Source: Brevibacillus choshinensis (GTDB lineage Bacteria; Bacillota; Bacilli; Brevibacillales; Brevibacillaceae). Taken from it: a DNA stretch of 64,000 nt. This document shows positions 8,201 through 16,334 of the stretch, in pieces; within the stretch, counting starts at the first letter, position 1, and every line of letters begins with the position of its first letter. Under the pieces are notes generated by a model. The model did no database searches. It was not told the origin of the DNA and saw only the letters and a list, made by a program, of their open reading frames with translations. The position numbers and the translations under genes are program-made. The DNA lies in the NCBI RefSeq assembly GCF_001420695.1, contig NZ_LJJB01000007.1, positions 1,790,990 to 1,854,989 on the forward strand, written 5' to 3'.

Positions 8201-9802
8201 ATGTCGAATGATTACAACTTGATTCACCGTGTTAATGTAGGCGATATCGTGAAACGAAGCGCCGCTAGATTTCCTCAAAAAACCGCGCTGGTGGAAGGAG
8301 ATCGCCGAATCACCTATCGGGAATGTAATCAAATGGTAAACAAAGTCGCTCGTGGACTGCTTTCATTGGGACTGGAGAAGGGCGATCGGCTGGCTATTCT
8401 ACTAAGCAACTCGATTGAATTTGTGCTTACTTATTTTGCTTGTGCCAAAGCGGGAGTTACCGTTGTGCCGATCAACCTGTCACTTTTGCCACACGAGGTT
8501 GCCTATATCATCAGCGATTCTCGGGCTAAAGCTGTGGTTGTCGAGAATGCCTTCCTGGAAAAGCTCATACCTGCAGGACATGAGAATGCGCTCAGAGATA
8601 TCGTGCTGATCGGAGGAGCGGCACCTTCGGATCTGACAGGAATACTGCGCTACCACGACTGGGAGGCAGTTTGGAGAGATCAAGAGGATACGGAGGTTTG
8701 CTGCGAGGTTGATGACAGGGATCTTATGCAATGCTTGTATACTAGCGGCACGACGTCTCATCCAAAAGGAGTGATGAGCAGTCATATCGCTGTATATATG
8801 AATACATTGGGAACCGCGTTCGATATGAAATTTACAGAGAAAGATGTTTCTGTTGCCATGCTTCCACAGTTTCATGTAGCACAATTGAATGCGATTACAA
8901 CACCAGTCTTCATCGCCGGGGGAACGACTGTTATTATGAAAAAATTTGAACCAGTTGAACTGATGACGCTGGTTCAACGAGAAGCTGCAACGCAAATTTT
9001 TGGACTGCCGATGATGTACCGAGCCTTACTTGATCATCCGCATCGTTCCCAGTACGACTTGTCTACGCTACGTCTCTGCGTTTATGCCATGGCACCTATG
9101 CCAAATGAAGACCTGCAGCGTGCGCATGAAACGTTCAAATGCGATTTTGCCTTGCTTTTCGGACAGACAGAAATGGCGCCTGTGGCCACTGTGTTTCGAC
9201 CGGAACATCAGTTAATCAAGCCGGGAGCCGTGGGAACACCGGCTGTAAATGTAGAGGTAGGGATTATGAATGCACAAGGTGAGCTGCTCCCGATAGGATC
9301 AGTCGGTGAAATTGTCTATCGGAGCCCGCAAACGATGGAAGGATATTTGAACGATCCACAGAAAACGGCCGAAGCTTTTGCGCACGGTTGGTTTCATAGT
9401 GGAGATGAAGGCTACTTTGACGAGGACAACATCCTCTGGTTTGGGGATCGCAAAAAGGATATGGTGAAGACAGGCGGAGTGAATGTCGCGTCTATTGAAG
9501 TAGAGAAGGTGATTTTCCAACACCCTCGCGTACAAAATGTCGCGGTTGTCGGCTTGCCTCATGCTCGCTGGAGTGAAGCGCTCACTGCTTTTGTCATTTC
9601 AAATGACGGAGGGGAAATTTCCGAGGAAGAAATCATTCAATTGTGCAAGGATAGGTTGGGCGGATTCAAGGTACCGAAAAGAGTGCTAACGGTAAAAGAG
9701 TTTCCCATGACATCAACAGGAAAAATCCAAAAGCATCAGTTGAGAGCGGAGTTTGCCCAAGCGTTTGCAGAGCTTGAACATGAAGACAAAGTGACCGAGT
9801 AG
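8201..9802 (+). CDS. Second acyl-CoA synthetase (AMP-forming)
   Basis: A 533-residue ANL ligase with YTSGTTSHPKGV, FGQTEMAP, FHSGDEGYFDEDN and the C-terminal TSTGKIQKHQL lysine motif. The ATG at 8201 is preceded by AAGAGGGG; earlier in-frame starts from 8099 encode a non-conserved extension. The 155-nt gap after the previous gene holds no obvious terminator, so it is probably cotranscribed. It is only distantly similar to the first ligase, suggesting another substrate or step rather than a recent duplication. Confidence 0.9.
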   Translation: MSNDYNLIHRVNVGDIVKRSAARFPQKTALVEGDRRITYRECNQMVNKVARGLLSLGLEKGDRLAILLSNSIEFVLTYFACAKAGVTVVPINLSLLPHEVAYIISDSRAKAVVVENAFLEKLIPAGHENALRDIVLIGGAAPSDLTGILRYHDWEAVWRDQEDTEVCCEVDDRDLMQCLYTSGTTSHPKGVMSSHIAVYMNTLGTAFDMKFTEKDVSVAMLPQFHVAQLNAITTPVFIAGGTTVIMKKFEPVELMTLVQREAATQIFGLPMMYRALLDHPHRSQYDLSTLRLCVYAMAPMPNEDLQRAHETFKCDFALLFGQTEMAPVATVFRPEHQLIKPGAVGTPAVNVEVGIMNAQGELLPIGSVGEIVYRSPQTMEGYLNDPQKTAEAFAHGWFHSGDEGYFDEDNILWFGDRKKDMVKTGGVNVASIEVEKVIFQHPRVQNVAVVGLPHARWSEALTAFVISNDGGEISEEEIIQLCKDRLGGFKVPKRVLTVKEFPMTSTGKIQKHQLRAEFAQAFAELEHEDKVTE

Positions 9803-9843
9803 CATACGATAAGAAGAGTGTGAGGAGTTCGCTGCAAGAGAAG

Positions 9844-10209
9844 ATGCTAAAGAAACGTTGGTTTACCAGCACAGTACAAGAGCTGATTGTAGAGACATGC
9901 CAAAAGAGATAAGACAAGGTCGCCTTTGTGTACAAAGTTCAGAAAACGATGTACAGAGAGCTTTTGGAGCATAAAGGTTTTGTGGATTATCATCAACTGC
10001 TCAGGCAAGCTTCAGATCGAACAGCCGAAATCGTACAAAGAATGAAGCAGCAGAAGTGTACAGATGTTCAGTACATTTGCCAAACATCAGGTGGTGCCGG
10101 CATCTCCAAAAGTGCGCAATGGGATCATCGCGCGCCACTGGCATCAGCCAACTTCGTTGCGAAAACCCTATCCTTCACCAAGACAGATCAATTGAACCCA
10201 TGTCTATGA
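9844..10209 (+). pseudogene. Acyl-CoA synthetase N-terminal relic
   Basis: From the ATG at 9844 one frame reads TSTVQELIVETCQKR, a stop codon, then DKVAFVYKVQKTMYRELLE. This resembles ANL ligase N-termini (TVPELL...PDKVAFVY...MTYRELL). After ~45 codons the similarity ends and the remaining frame to 10209 is not recognisable. It looks like the relic of a third ligase at the operon's end, followed by a terminator at 10195-10220. Assignment rests on a short segment. Confidence 0.5.
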
Positions 10210-10220
10210 CATGGGTTTTT
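10195..10220 (+). terminator. Rho-independent terminator after the acyl-CoA operon
   Basis: AACCCATGTC, a 3-nt loop and GACATGGGTT form a 10-bp perfect stem followed by a T run. It closes the operon that begins at the sigma-54 promoter. Confidence 0.85.
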
Positions 10221-10456
10221 AAGTTTGACCGGTTTAGGGGTTCTTCATTTGATTCAGATACTAAACTGGCGAAACATTCCAGAAGTACGTTTCATTGTCT
10301 GGTTACTATAGGGAGCAACAGGGATTGAACATCAGGGAGGATGCAATTGAGGGGGTGTACATCCTCGAGAGCAGAAGCATACAAAGCTACCCATAATCAT
10401 TGTTATCTGGCCCAGCCTGACCAATTACTCTACTTAAAAACAGTTTTATTTAGCAG

Positions 10457-10484
10457 CCCGATAATGTATATTATCGGGATTTAT
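10457..10484 (+). terminator. Terminator-like hairpin
   Basis: CCCGATAAT-GTAT-ATTATCGGG (10457-10478) is a perfect 9-bp stem followed by ATTTATTTTTAT. No intact gene ends here; it may serve read-through from the acyl-CoA operon. Confidence 0.55.
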
Positions 10485-10692
10485 TTTTATTCAACATTAC
10501 AATTAGGAAAACATTATTGGTTGTGCACTAAGTATTTGAAATGCGAACCCTTACATATTGGTCACATTAGTTTATCGATCAATCACATTACTTCCCTCAG
10601 TCTGCTTTATCCCGAGATAAAAGAAGATCTTGTTTACCTCCCTTTTCACCACTCTCTCAAAAAACCCATTTACGCCTCATCCCTAAATATGG

Positions 10693-10706
10693 TATAACCG
10701 TTTCCA
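10693..10706 (+). promoter_or_regulatory. Degenerate LacI-type operator upstream of the SDR
   Basis: TATAACCGTTTCCA agrees at about 9 of 14 positions with the reverse complement of the strong palindrome at 13128-13141. It lies 65 nt before the SDR start. The match is weak; it would tie the SDR to the LacI regulon if real. Confidence 0.3.
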
Positions 10707-10770
10707 TGACCATTCTTCCAATAATCTGACAAAAAGCAAACGAAGTGAACCATCCCAAGGAGGCACCAAC

Positions 10771-11541
10771 ATGTACTTACCATCCGTCCGTCTGGACAAC
10801 CAAGTAGCGATCGTCACTGGAGCGGGAAAAGGAATCGGGCGAGCGTTGGCCATTGGACTTGCCGAAGCGGGGGCAGATGTGGCCCTGCTTGCGAGAACGC
10901 AGGATGATCTCGAATCCGTGGCTTTCGAAATCGAAAAGCTGGGTCGAACCGCTTACCCGATCCAAGTCGACATGACAAAACGAATCGAGATTGAACAAGC
11001 CGTGCATTCCATTATAGATCGGGCGGGTAAAATCGATATTCTCGTCAACAACGCCGGGACGAATATCCGCCGCAACGCCTTGGAAGTGACCGATGAGGAA
11101 TGGGAAAAGATCATCGACACGAATCTGAAGTCAGCGTACATCATGTCCCAAGTGGTCGCACACCAGATGAAGGAGCGGGGGAGGGGGAAAATCATCAATA
11201 TCTCTTCCGTCGACGGACACTTGGCTGCATTGTCAGGAGTTGCCTATGGCGCCACCAAAGCAGCCTTGATTCAAATGACCAAGATTCACGCGGTCGAGTG
11301 GGCGCAGTATGGCATCCATGTAAACGCGATTGGCCCGTACTTTTTCAAGACGCCGTTAACCGAGAAGGTGTTGGCTGATCCCGTCGTCCTGGAAGAGATT
11401 ATCGCGCGGACACCGATGAGGAGAATTGGGGAACTGGAAGATCTCGTGGGTCCGACTGTTTTTCTCGCCTCCAACATGTCCAATTACATTACCGGCCAGA
11501 CGTTGTTCGTAGATGGAGGGATGACCATTTACGGCAATTAA
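10771..11541 (+). CDS. SDR family oxidoreductase
   Basis: A 256-residue classical SDR with TGAGKGIG (~residue 17), NNAG, the catalytic YGATK motif (~155) and a C-terminal VDGG. Such enzymes oxidise or reduce alcohols, sugars or 3-oxoacyl groups with NAD(P). It resembles gluconate 5-dehydrogenase or 3-oxoacyl reductase types. AAGGAGG precedes the ATG. A terminator (11597-11642) separates it from the LacI regulator, but its position next to the regulator and a possible operator suggest it belongs to the same catabolic set. Confidence 0.88.
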   Translation: MYLPSVRLDNQVAIVTGAGKGIGRALAIGLAEAGADVALLARTQDDLESVAFEIEKLGRTAYPIQVDMTKRIEIEQAVHSIIDRAGKIDILVNNAGTNIRRNALEVTDEEWEKIIDTNLKSAYIMSQVVAHQMKERGRGKIINISSVDGHLAALSGVAYGATKAALIQMTKIHAVEWAQYGIHVNAIGPYFFKTPLTEKVLADPVVLEEIIARTPMRRIGELEDLVGPTVFLASNMSNYITGQTLFVDGGMTIYGN

Positions 11542-11596
11542 GAATATTTACGCTTGTATGATCCAAGAAGGCTGCCTAGATATGATAAAAGAAGAG

Positions 11597-11644
11597 AACC
11601 ATGCGACTGTTCGCGACTGTTCGATTGTATGCGCATGGTTTTCG
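11597..11644 (+). terminator. Terminator after the SDR gene
   Basis: AACCATGCG (11597-11605) pairs with CGCATGGTT (11632-11640) followed by TTTTCG. The loop contains a tandem GACTGTTCG repeat. Confidence 0.65.
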
Positions 11645-11698
11645 TGATTCCTATTTCTGCTTGCATTTGTCAGTCGCATCGTCCACAGACATTGTTCA

Positions 11699-11727
11699 TT
11701 GAATAATTCATTTTCCACTCGTATAAT
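11699..11727 (+). promoter_or_regulatory. Sigma-A promoter of the LacI gene
   Basis: TTGAAT (11699-11704), a 17-nt spacer and TATAAT (11722-11727). The predicted start lies near 11734, directly before the operator at 11736, so repressor binding would block initiation. Confidence 0.75.
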
Positions 11728-11735
11728 GGGTGCAG

Positions 11736-11749
11736 GGTAAGCGGTTAAT
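11736..11749 (+). promoter_or_regulatory. LacI-family operator (autoregulatory)
   Basis: GGTAAGCGGTTAAT matches the palindrome at 13128-13141 at 12 of 14 positions. It sits at the expected transcription start of the LacI gene. The central CG flanked by AAG/GTT is typical of LacI/GalR operators. Confidence 0.7.
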
Positions 11750-11829
11750 CAATTTAATAATAGGCGCGCGCCTTATCATCCAGACTGTGGACATGAACGG
11801 AACTATCCATAGAAAATCGAGGGAACTGT

Positions 11830-12834
11830 ATGAAACCGACTATTTATGATGTAGCAAAAAAAGCAGGAGTTTCTATAGCAACCGTCTCAAAAGTCATCAA
11901 CAATACTGGGCGGATCTCGGAGAAGACGAGAAAAAAAATATGGGCGCTCATGGAGGAGATGGAGTACCAGCCGAGCGTAGTGGCGTCCGCACTGACGGGA
12001 AAATCAACATATACGATCGGTTTGCTCATTCCTGATTTGGCCAACCCATTTTTCTCGGAGATTGCCAGAAGCATCGAGGATCGCGGGCACAGCCTAGGCT
12101 ATAACATCGTCATTTGCAGCACGGACTACGACCCGGAAAAAGAGGCGAAGTACACGTCGCTGCTGAAGCAAAAAAGCGTTGACGGGATCATTCTCGCGTC
12201 TGGATTTGAGAATCACAAAAGCGCGAAGGAACTCATCCGCCAAAACTTCCCGATCGCGGTAGTGGCGAGAGAAATCCCATCGCTTGAGGTTGACACTGTA
12301 TCGATCGATAATTTCCTCGGCGGGTATCAGGGAGCCTCTCACCTGATTGGGCTCGGCCATAAACGAATCGCGATCATCGCCCGTGACGTTTGGAGCAACC
12401 GAGAGCGGATTCGCGGCTACAAGCAAGCGTTGGAGGAAGCCAATTTAGAATTTGATACTCAGATGGAATTTGTAAAAGATTCAGCTGTCGAGAGCGGAAA
12501 AGAACTGGCCGGCAAGCTGCTCGATTCGTCAGCTCCACCTTCCGCCATTTTTGCCTGCAATGACTCGTTGGCCATCGGGGTGATCCAAGCAGCACGGCAA
12601 AGAGGTTTGACGGTACCGAAAAACCTATCTGTCCTCGGCTTTGACGATACGATCTGGGCCAAAATCAGCGATCCCCCATTGACGACAATCGCCCAGCCGA
12701 TCCGGGAGATGGGGTATGGGGTGATGGATCTGTTGATTCAGGAGATCAAAGGGCAAAAGCATGTGAAACAACGGCTGATCTTGCTCCCTAAATTGGTCGA
12801 AAGGGAAACGACGTTGGCGTATACAGGAGAGTAA
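11830..12834 (+). CDS. LacI family transcriptional regulator
   Basis: A 334-residue repressor. The N-terminal helix-turn-helix TIYDVAKKAGVSIATVSKVINN and hinge helix (YQPSVVASAL) are followed from ~residue 60 by a periplasmic-binding-protein-like effector domain (TIGLLIPDLANPFFSEIA, FACNDSLAIGV). It probably represses the aminotransferase and ABC transporter units, because near-identical palindromes precede its own gene and both of them. LacI members usually sense sugars or sugar-like metabolites, which hints at the chemistry of this cluster. The effector itself is unknown. Confidence 0.92.
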   Translation: MKPTIYDVAKKAGVSIATVSKVINNTGRISEKTRKKIWALMEEMEYQPSVVASALTGKSTYTIGLLIPDLANPFFSEIARSIEDRGHSLGYNIVICSTDYDPEKEAKYTSLLKQKSVDGIILASGFENHKSAKELIRQNFPIAVVAREIPSLEVDTVSIDNFLGGYQGASHLIGLGHKRIAIIARDVWSNRERIRGYKQALEEANLEFDTQMEFVKDSAVESGKELAGKLLDSSAPPSAIFACNDSLAIGVIQAARQRGLTVPKNLSVLGFDDTIWAKISDPPLTTIAQPIREMGYGVMDLLIQEIKGQKHVKQRLILLPKLVERETTLAYTGE

Positions 12835-12955
12835 ATAGCGGATATGCCAAACACCTGAGAACCTAAGTTGTAGCCGACTTGCATGAAGGGCGATTTTCAT
12901 GCAAGAATCCGTGCAAAATGAGAGGTTTCAAAAGTGTATTTTTTCGTCTACTGAA

Positions 12956-12967
12956 TAAAGCGCTTAA
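12956..12967 (+). promoter_or_regulatory. Second LacI-type operator upstream of the aminotransferase
   Basis: TAAAGCGCTTAA is a near-palindrome sharing the AAGCG-CTTA core of the other sites. It lies about 172 nt upstream of the site at 13128, a spacing compatible with DNA looping by a tetrameric or doubly bound repressor. Confidence 0.45.
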
Positions 12968-13087
12968 CCTTTTTGGATATGATGGAATTCCGTTTCTTCT
13001 TTTAGAATTCGCTAAGAATAGTGGGATTGAGGAGCATAAAGCACAATTTTGATAGCAAAGTAACATGAGAATATTTCGATTTTTATG

Positions 13088-13116
13088 TTGAAATGACAGA
13101 AAACTTGGAATAGAAT
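13088..13116 (+). promoter_or_regulatory. Sigma-A promoter of the aminotransferase operon
   Basis: TTGAAA (13088-13093), a 17-nt spacer and TAGAAT (13111-13116), followed about 11 nt later by a perfect operator palindrome. Confidence 0.7.
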
Positions 13117-13127
13117 GTACTCATTAG

Positions 13128-13141
13128 GGTAAGCGGTTACC
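13128..13141 (+). promoter_or_regulatory. LacI-family operator
   Basis: GGTAAGCGGTTACC is a palindrome with one central mismatch pair. It lies just downstream of the aminotransferase promoter, where bound repressor would stop transcription. Confidence 0.75.
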
Positions 13142-13199
13142 TTAATTGCGAAACGAACGACTTGTGTGATCACTGATCTGAATCATAGGGGGGCTTTAC

Positions 13200-14588
13200 A
13201 TGACGCAGCATGTCACGCAAAACGGTGTGGACATTGATGAATTGATCCGATGGGATAAGCAGCACTATTTGCATCCGACGTCATCGATCCAGCAGCATCA
13301 AAAGAATGGTCCGACGCTGATCATCAAAGACGGGAAAGGCGTCTATTTGACGGATGTGTACGGAAACCGCTTCATTGACGGGATGGCGTCGTTGTGGAAT
13401 GTAAACATCGGACACGGGCGCAAGGAAATGGGAGAAGCGGCAAAGGAGCAGATGGAAAAGCTGGCGTACAGCTCATCCTTTGCCAACCTGTCGCATGAGC
13501 CAGTCATTCGTCTGGCGCATAAAATCGCTTCGCTGACGCCGGGGGATCTCAACGTGAGCTTTTTTACCTCGGGCGGTTCCGAGTCGAATGATACGGCTTT
13601 CAAGCTGGTCCGGCACTACTGGAAGCTGAAAAACCAGCCAGAGCGTAAAAAAATCATCGGACTGGACCTCGGCTTTCATGGCATTACGATCGGGGCGACC
13701 AGCGCGACGGGGATCACGCAATTCCACGACGTATCGACGGCCAATGCCCCCGATTTTCTTCACGCTAAACCGTTCCTGACCAACTGTGAGCGAGGGGACA
13801 CGACGGACCCGGATTACGCCCGGAGCTTTCGCGGCATCATCGAGCGGGAAGGAGCAGAAACAGTCGCTGCCGTCATTTTGGAGACAGTTCAAGGAGCGGG
13901 AGGAGTCAACATTCCGCCAGACGGTTACTTGCAGGCGGTTCGCCAGCTGTGTGACGAGTACGGCATCATGATGATCATGGATGAAATCATTTGCGGGTTC
14001 GGCAGGACAGGGAAATGGTTCGGCGTGGATCACTGGGATGTCGTTCCCGATCTGATGACGGTCGCCAAAGGAATCACGAGCGGGTACATACAGCTGGGGG
14101 CTGTGGTCATGAGAGAGTATATCCGCGACGAGCTCGCGGAGCGTTCGGAGGGCACCCTTTTTCACGGGTTTACGTACAGCGGTCATCCGACAGCATGTGC
14201 CATTGCCTTGAAAAACATCGAGATCGTCGAGACGGAACAACTGATGACGAACGCTCGAAACATGGAAATAGAATTGGCCAAGGGCTTCGCCTACTTGGAA
14301 GAAAAACACATGATCGTCGCAAACGGGAGGTCATTGGGCTTGCTGGGAGGTTACGATCTACTGGCGGACAGGGAAAGCGCCAAGGGCTTTGCCCCTTCGC
14401 TGAATGTAGCTCCCAAAGTCGTCGAGGAGTGCTATCGCCGCGGTTTAATCGTGCGTCCGATTACGTATGGCGGAAAAAATACGATCGTGATGGCGCCGCC
14501 GCTCATCATTACGAAAGAAGAGATCGCCAAAATGATCGAGATATTCTCCGATGCGATTGATGCGGTTGAGACCTCGCTCGGGTACTAG
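13200..14588 (+). CDS. Class III aminotransferase (omega-amino acid:pyruvate type)
   Basis: A 462-residue fold-type I PLP enzyme. FFTSGGSESNDTAFK (~residue 121), the MIMDEIICGFGRTGKW block (~260) and the PLP lysine in TVAKGITSGY (Lys290) are intact. It moves an amino group from an omega-amino compound to pyruvate or a similar keto acid. The SLWNVNIGHGRKEM segment resembles taurine-pyruvate and beta-alanine-pyruvate aminotransferases. It is first in an operon with a dimethylformamidase-like hydrolase, so its donor may be the amine released by that hydrolase; this is inference. A GGGGGG ribosome site precedes the ATG. Confidence 0.9.
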   Translation: MTQHVTQNGVDIDELIRWDKQHYLHPTSSIQQHQKNGPTLIIKDGKGVYLTDVYGNRFIDGMASLWNVNIGHGRKEMGEAAKEQMEKLAYSSSFANLSHEPVIRLAHKIASLTPGDLNVSFFTSGGSESNDTAFKLVRHYWKLKNQPERKKIIGLDLGFHGITIGATSATGITQFHDVSTANAPDFLHAKPFLTNCERGDTTDPDYARSFRGIIEREGAETVAAVILETVQGAGGVNIPPDGYLQAVRQLCDEYGIMMIMDEIICGFGRTGKWFGVDHWDVVPDLMTVAKGITSGYIQLGAVVMREYIRDELAERSEGTLFHGFTYSGHPTACAIALKNIEIVETEQLMTNARNMEIELAKGFAYLEEKHMIVANGRSLGLLGGYDLLADRESAKGFAPSLNVAPKVVEECYRRGLIVRPITYGGKNTIVMAPPLIITKEEIAKMIEIFSDAIDAVETSLGY

Positions 14589-14623
14589 ACTTTGAGGAAC
14601 AGGAAAGCAGAGAGGTGAGACTC

Positions 14624-16207
14624 GTGAGTGAATCCAAGAGTAATCCTGCGGCAGACAGCGAGCAAAGAGGGGCAATCTGGTGCTACACGGACAGTTTCAG
14701 TTACGCACCCGGCGAGACCGTCGCGTTCCACATCTCATCCAAGCAGCCGGCTTACTCCATAGAAATTGCGAGGCTCGGGGCGAAGCGGGAGGTCGTATGG
14801 GAGAGACGGGAATCATCGGGAGAGTGGCACGGTATCCCGGAGAAGGCAAATGAAACCGGCTGCGATTGGCCCGTATCCTTCACTATGGATATTCCGGCAG
14901 ACTGGCGCTCGGGCTATTACCAGATCGTTGTTCGTGCAGATGGAGTGGAAGGCAGATGGCGAGAATCCGAGCACTTTTTCGTCTTGCGCTCAGCGAATCC
15001 GGGGCGCGACTCCAAGATTCTGTTCGTCTTGAGCACCAACACGTACCTGGCGTATAACAGCTGGGGGGGCGGCAGCCTGTACTCGAGCAAATCAGTCTTT
15101 GATTTCCATGCACAGAAGGCGAATCGCGCGTCTATTCTGCGTCCGTTTGAGCCTGGTCTGTTAAGCAAGTTCCCGGGGGCGCCTCGCACGGCATTCGCTC
15201 CGGGGCAAAAACCTGGAATGATGGAGCAGCAAGGCAGACCGTACCGCCCGTTTTCGATCGAGGCACAAGTCGATTACTGGACGGTGGCGAGCGGATTTGC
15301 CGGACGCTGGGAAGAAATCTTCGTCAAATGGCTGGAAGAAAACGAATATAGCGTCGATTACGCGACCCAGTATGATCTGGATCGTGATCCGAAATTGTTG
15401 GAGCCGTATCAGCTCTATTTGAGCGTTGGGCACGATGAATACTGGTCCTGGCAGGAAAGGGATGTCCTAGAGAGTTGGATTGATCGCGGCGGAAGACTGG
15501 CGATGTTCTCGGGCAACAGCGTGTTTTGGCAGGTGCGTTTCGAGGACGACGGCAAGACCATGGTCTGCTACAAGTATGATGCGCCGCAGCAGGACCCGGT
15601 CATCGGAACGGCGGAGGAAAAATATGCGACGACGCTCTGGTCATCACGGACGATAAACCGACCTGAGAACCGTCTGACAGGCGTCTCGATGACGCGCGGG
15701 GGCTATGCGCGAACAGGCATGACAGTCCCTCGAGGAGCAGGGGGCTACACGATTTATCGATCGGACCATTGGGCGTTTGAGGGAACCGGACTGGAATACG
15801 GAGATGTCTTGGGCAGTGAGGAAGGCATCGTCGGGTACGAAAATGACGGCTGTGCATTTGCGTTCCGTGATGGTCTGCCTTATCCGACTGGTGAGGATGG
15901 ATCTCCTATCGACATGGAAATTCTAGCGATGGCCCCCGCAAGCCTCGGTGAGAGATTGGATCGTGGGTATACGAATCTGTTGCTCGGGGAGAGTGACCTG
16001 GCACTGGCGGCGCGCGAGGTGCTTGGTGAAGATACGCCGGAAAATCGCAATCGGCTGCGCCATGGAAATGCCATGATCGTTTCGTTTTGCAGTGGGTTGG
16101 GTGAGGTGTTCAACAGCGGCGGAACGGAATGGGCGTACGGAATCAAAGGCGGCAATCCATTCGTCGAGCGAATCACCCATAACGTGCTGCGAAAGTTTCT
16201 CCAATAA
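14624..16207 (+). CDS. N,N-dimethylformamidase large-subunit-like hydrolase
   Basis: A 527-residue homologue of the DMFase beta (large) subunit C-terminal family. GYYQIVVRADG, NTYLAYNSWGGGSLY and especially VGHDEYWSWQERD (~residues 268-280) are characteristic. The His and Glu of GHDE correspond to residues reported to bind the mononuclear iron of dimethylformamidase. Known members hydrolyse a small amide to acid plus amine. No small-subunit gene lies beside it, unlike classical dmfA1-dmfA2 pairs. It follows the aminotransferase by 35 nt. The GTG at 14624 is chosen because AGAGAGG is correctly spaced; GTG 14615 overlaps that site. The true substrate is unknown and need not be dimethylformamide. 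Confidence 0.8.
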   Translation: MSESKSNPAADSEQRGAIWCYTDSFSYAPGETVAFHISSKQPAYSIEIARLGAKREVVWERRESSGEWHGIPEKANETGCDWPVSFTMDIPADWRSGYYQIVVRADGVEGRWRESEHFFVLRSANPGRDSKILFVLSTNTYLAYNSWGGGSLYSSKSVFDFHAQKANRASILRPFEPGLLSKFPGAPRTAFAPGQKPGMMEQQGRPYRPFSIEAQVDYWTVASGFAGRWEEIFVKWLEENEYSVDYATQYDLDRDPKLLEPYQLYLSVGHDEYWSWQERDVLESWIDRGGRLAMFSGNSVFWQVRFEDDGKTMVCYKYDAPQQDPVIGTAEEKYATTLWSSRTINRPENRLTGVSMTRGGYARTGMTVPRGAGGYTIYRSDHWAFEGTGLEYGDVLGSEEGIVGYENDGCAFAFRDGLPYPTGEDGSPIDMEILAMAPASLGERLDRGYTNLLLGESDLALAAREVLGEDTPENRNRLRHGNAMIVSFCSGLGEVFNSGGTEWAYGIKGGNPFVERITHNVLRKFLQ

Positions 16208-16234
16208 AATCGGTTAATGATTTCTGAAAAAATG

Positions 16235-16271
16235 GCTGTCGAAAAGCAACAAGAACGACAGCTTCCTTTTT
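16235..16271 (+). terminator. Terminator after the hydrolase gene
   Basis: GCTGTCG (16235-16241) pairs with CGACAGC (16256-16262), followed by TTCCTTTTT. It separates the hydrolase unit from the transporter operon. Confidence 0.6.
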
Positions 16272-16280
16272 ATCCACAGA

Positions 16281-16292
16281 GTAAGCGCTTAC
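16281..16292 (+). promoter_or_regulatory. LacI-family operator of the ABC transporter operon
   Basis: GTAAGCGCTTAC is a perfect 12-bp palindrome sharing the core of the sites at 11736 and 13128. It is 43 nt before the substrate-binding-protein ATG. No clear -35/-10 pair was found at suitable spacing, so the promoter is unassigned. Confidence 0.7.
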
Positions 16293-16334
16293 CTTGCACA
16301 ATAATGGAACCAACCTATTAAGGAGGCAGACGAT

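Larger units (their letters stand above)
10221..10770. other. Intergenic stretch without a supported gene
   Basis: This ~550-nt AT-rich stretch holds one terminator-like hairpin (10457-10484) and a possible weak operator (10693-10706). A 118-codon plus-strand frame (10341-10697) has no ribosome binding site, spans the hairpin and matches nothing recognisable, so it is not called. Confidence 0.6.

Noticed and set aside
10341-10697. 118-codon plus-strand frame
   Set aside because: No ribosome site, crosses a terminator-like hairpin, unlike any protein; treated as chance.
11605-11624. Tandem GACTGTTCG repeat as a CRISPR- or iteron-like element
   Set aside because: Only two copies, inside a terminator loop.
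13473-14309. 278-codon minus-strand frame
   Set aside because: Antisense shadow of the aminotransferase; no family resemblance or start signals.
13991-14560. 189-codon plus-strand frame in another phase
   Set aside because: Arg/His-rich shadow of the aminotransferase caused by GC-biased codon positions.
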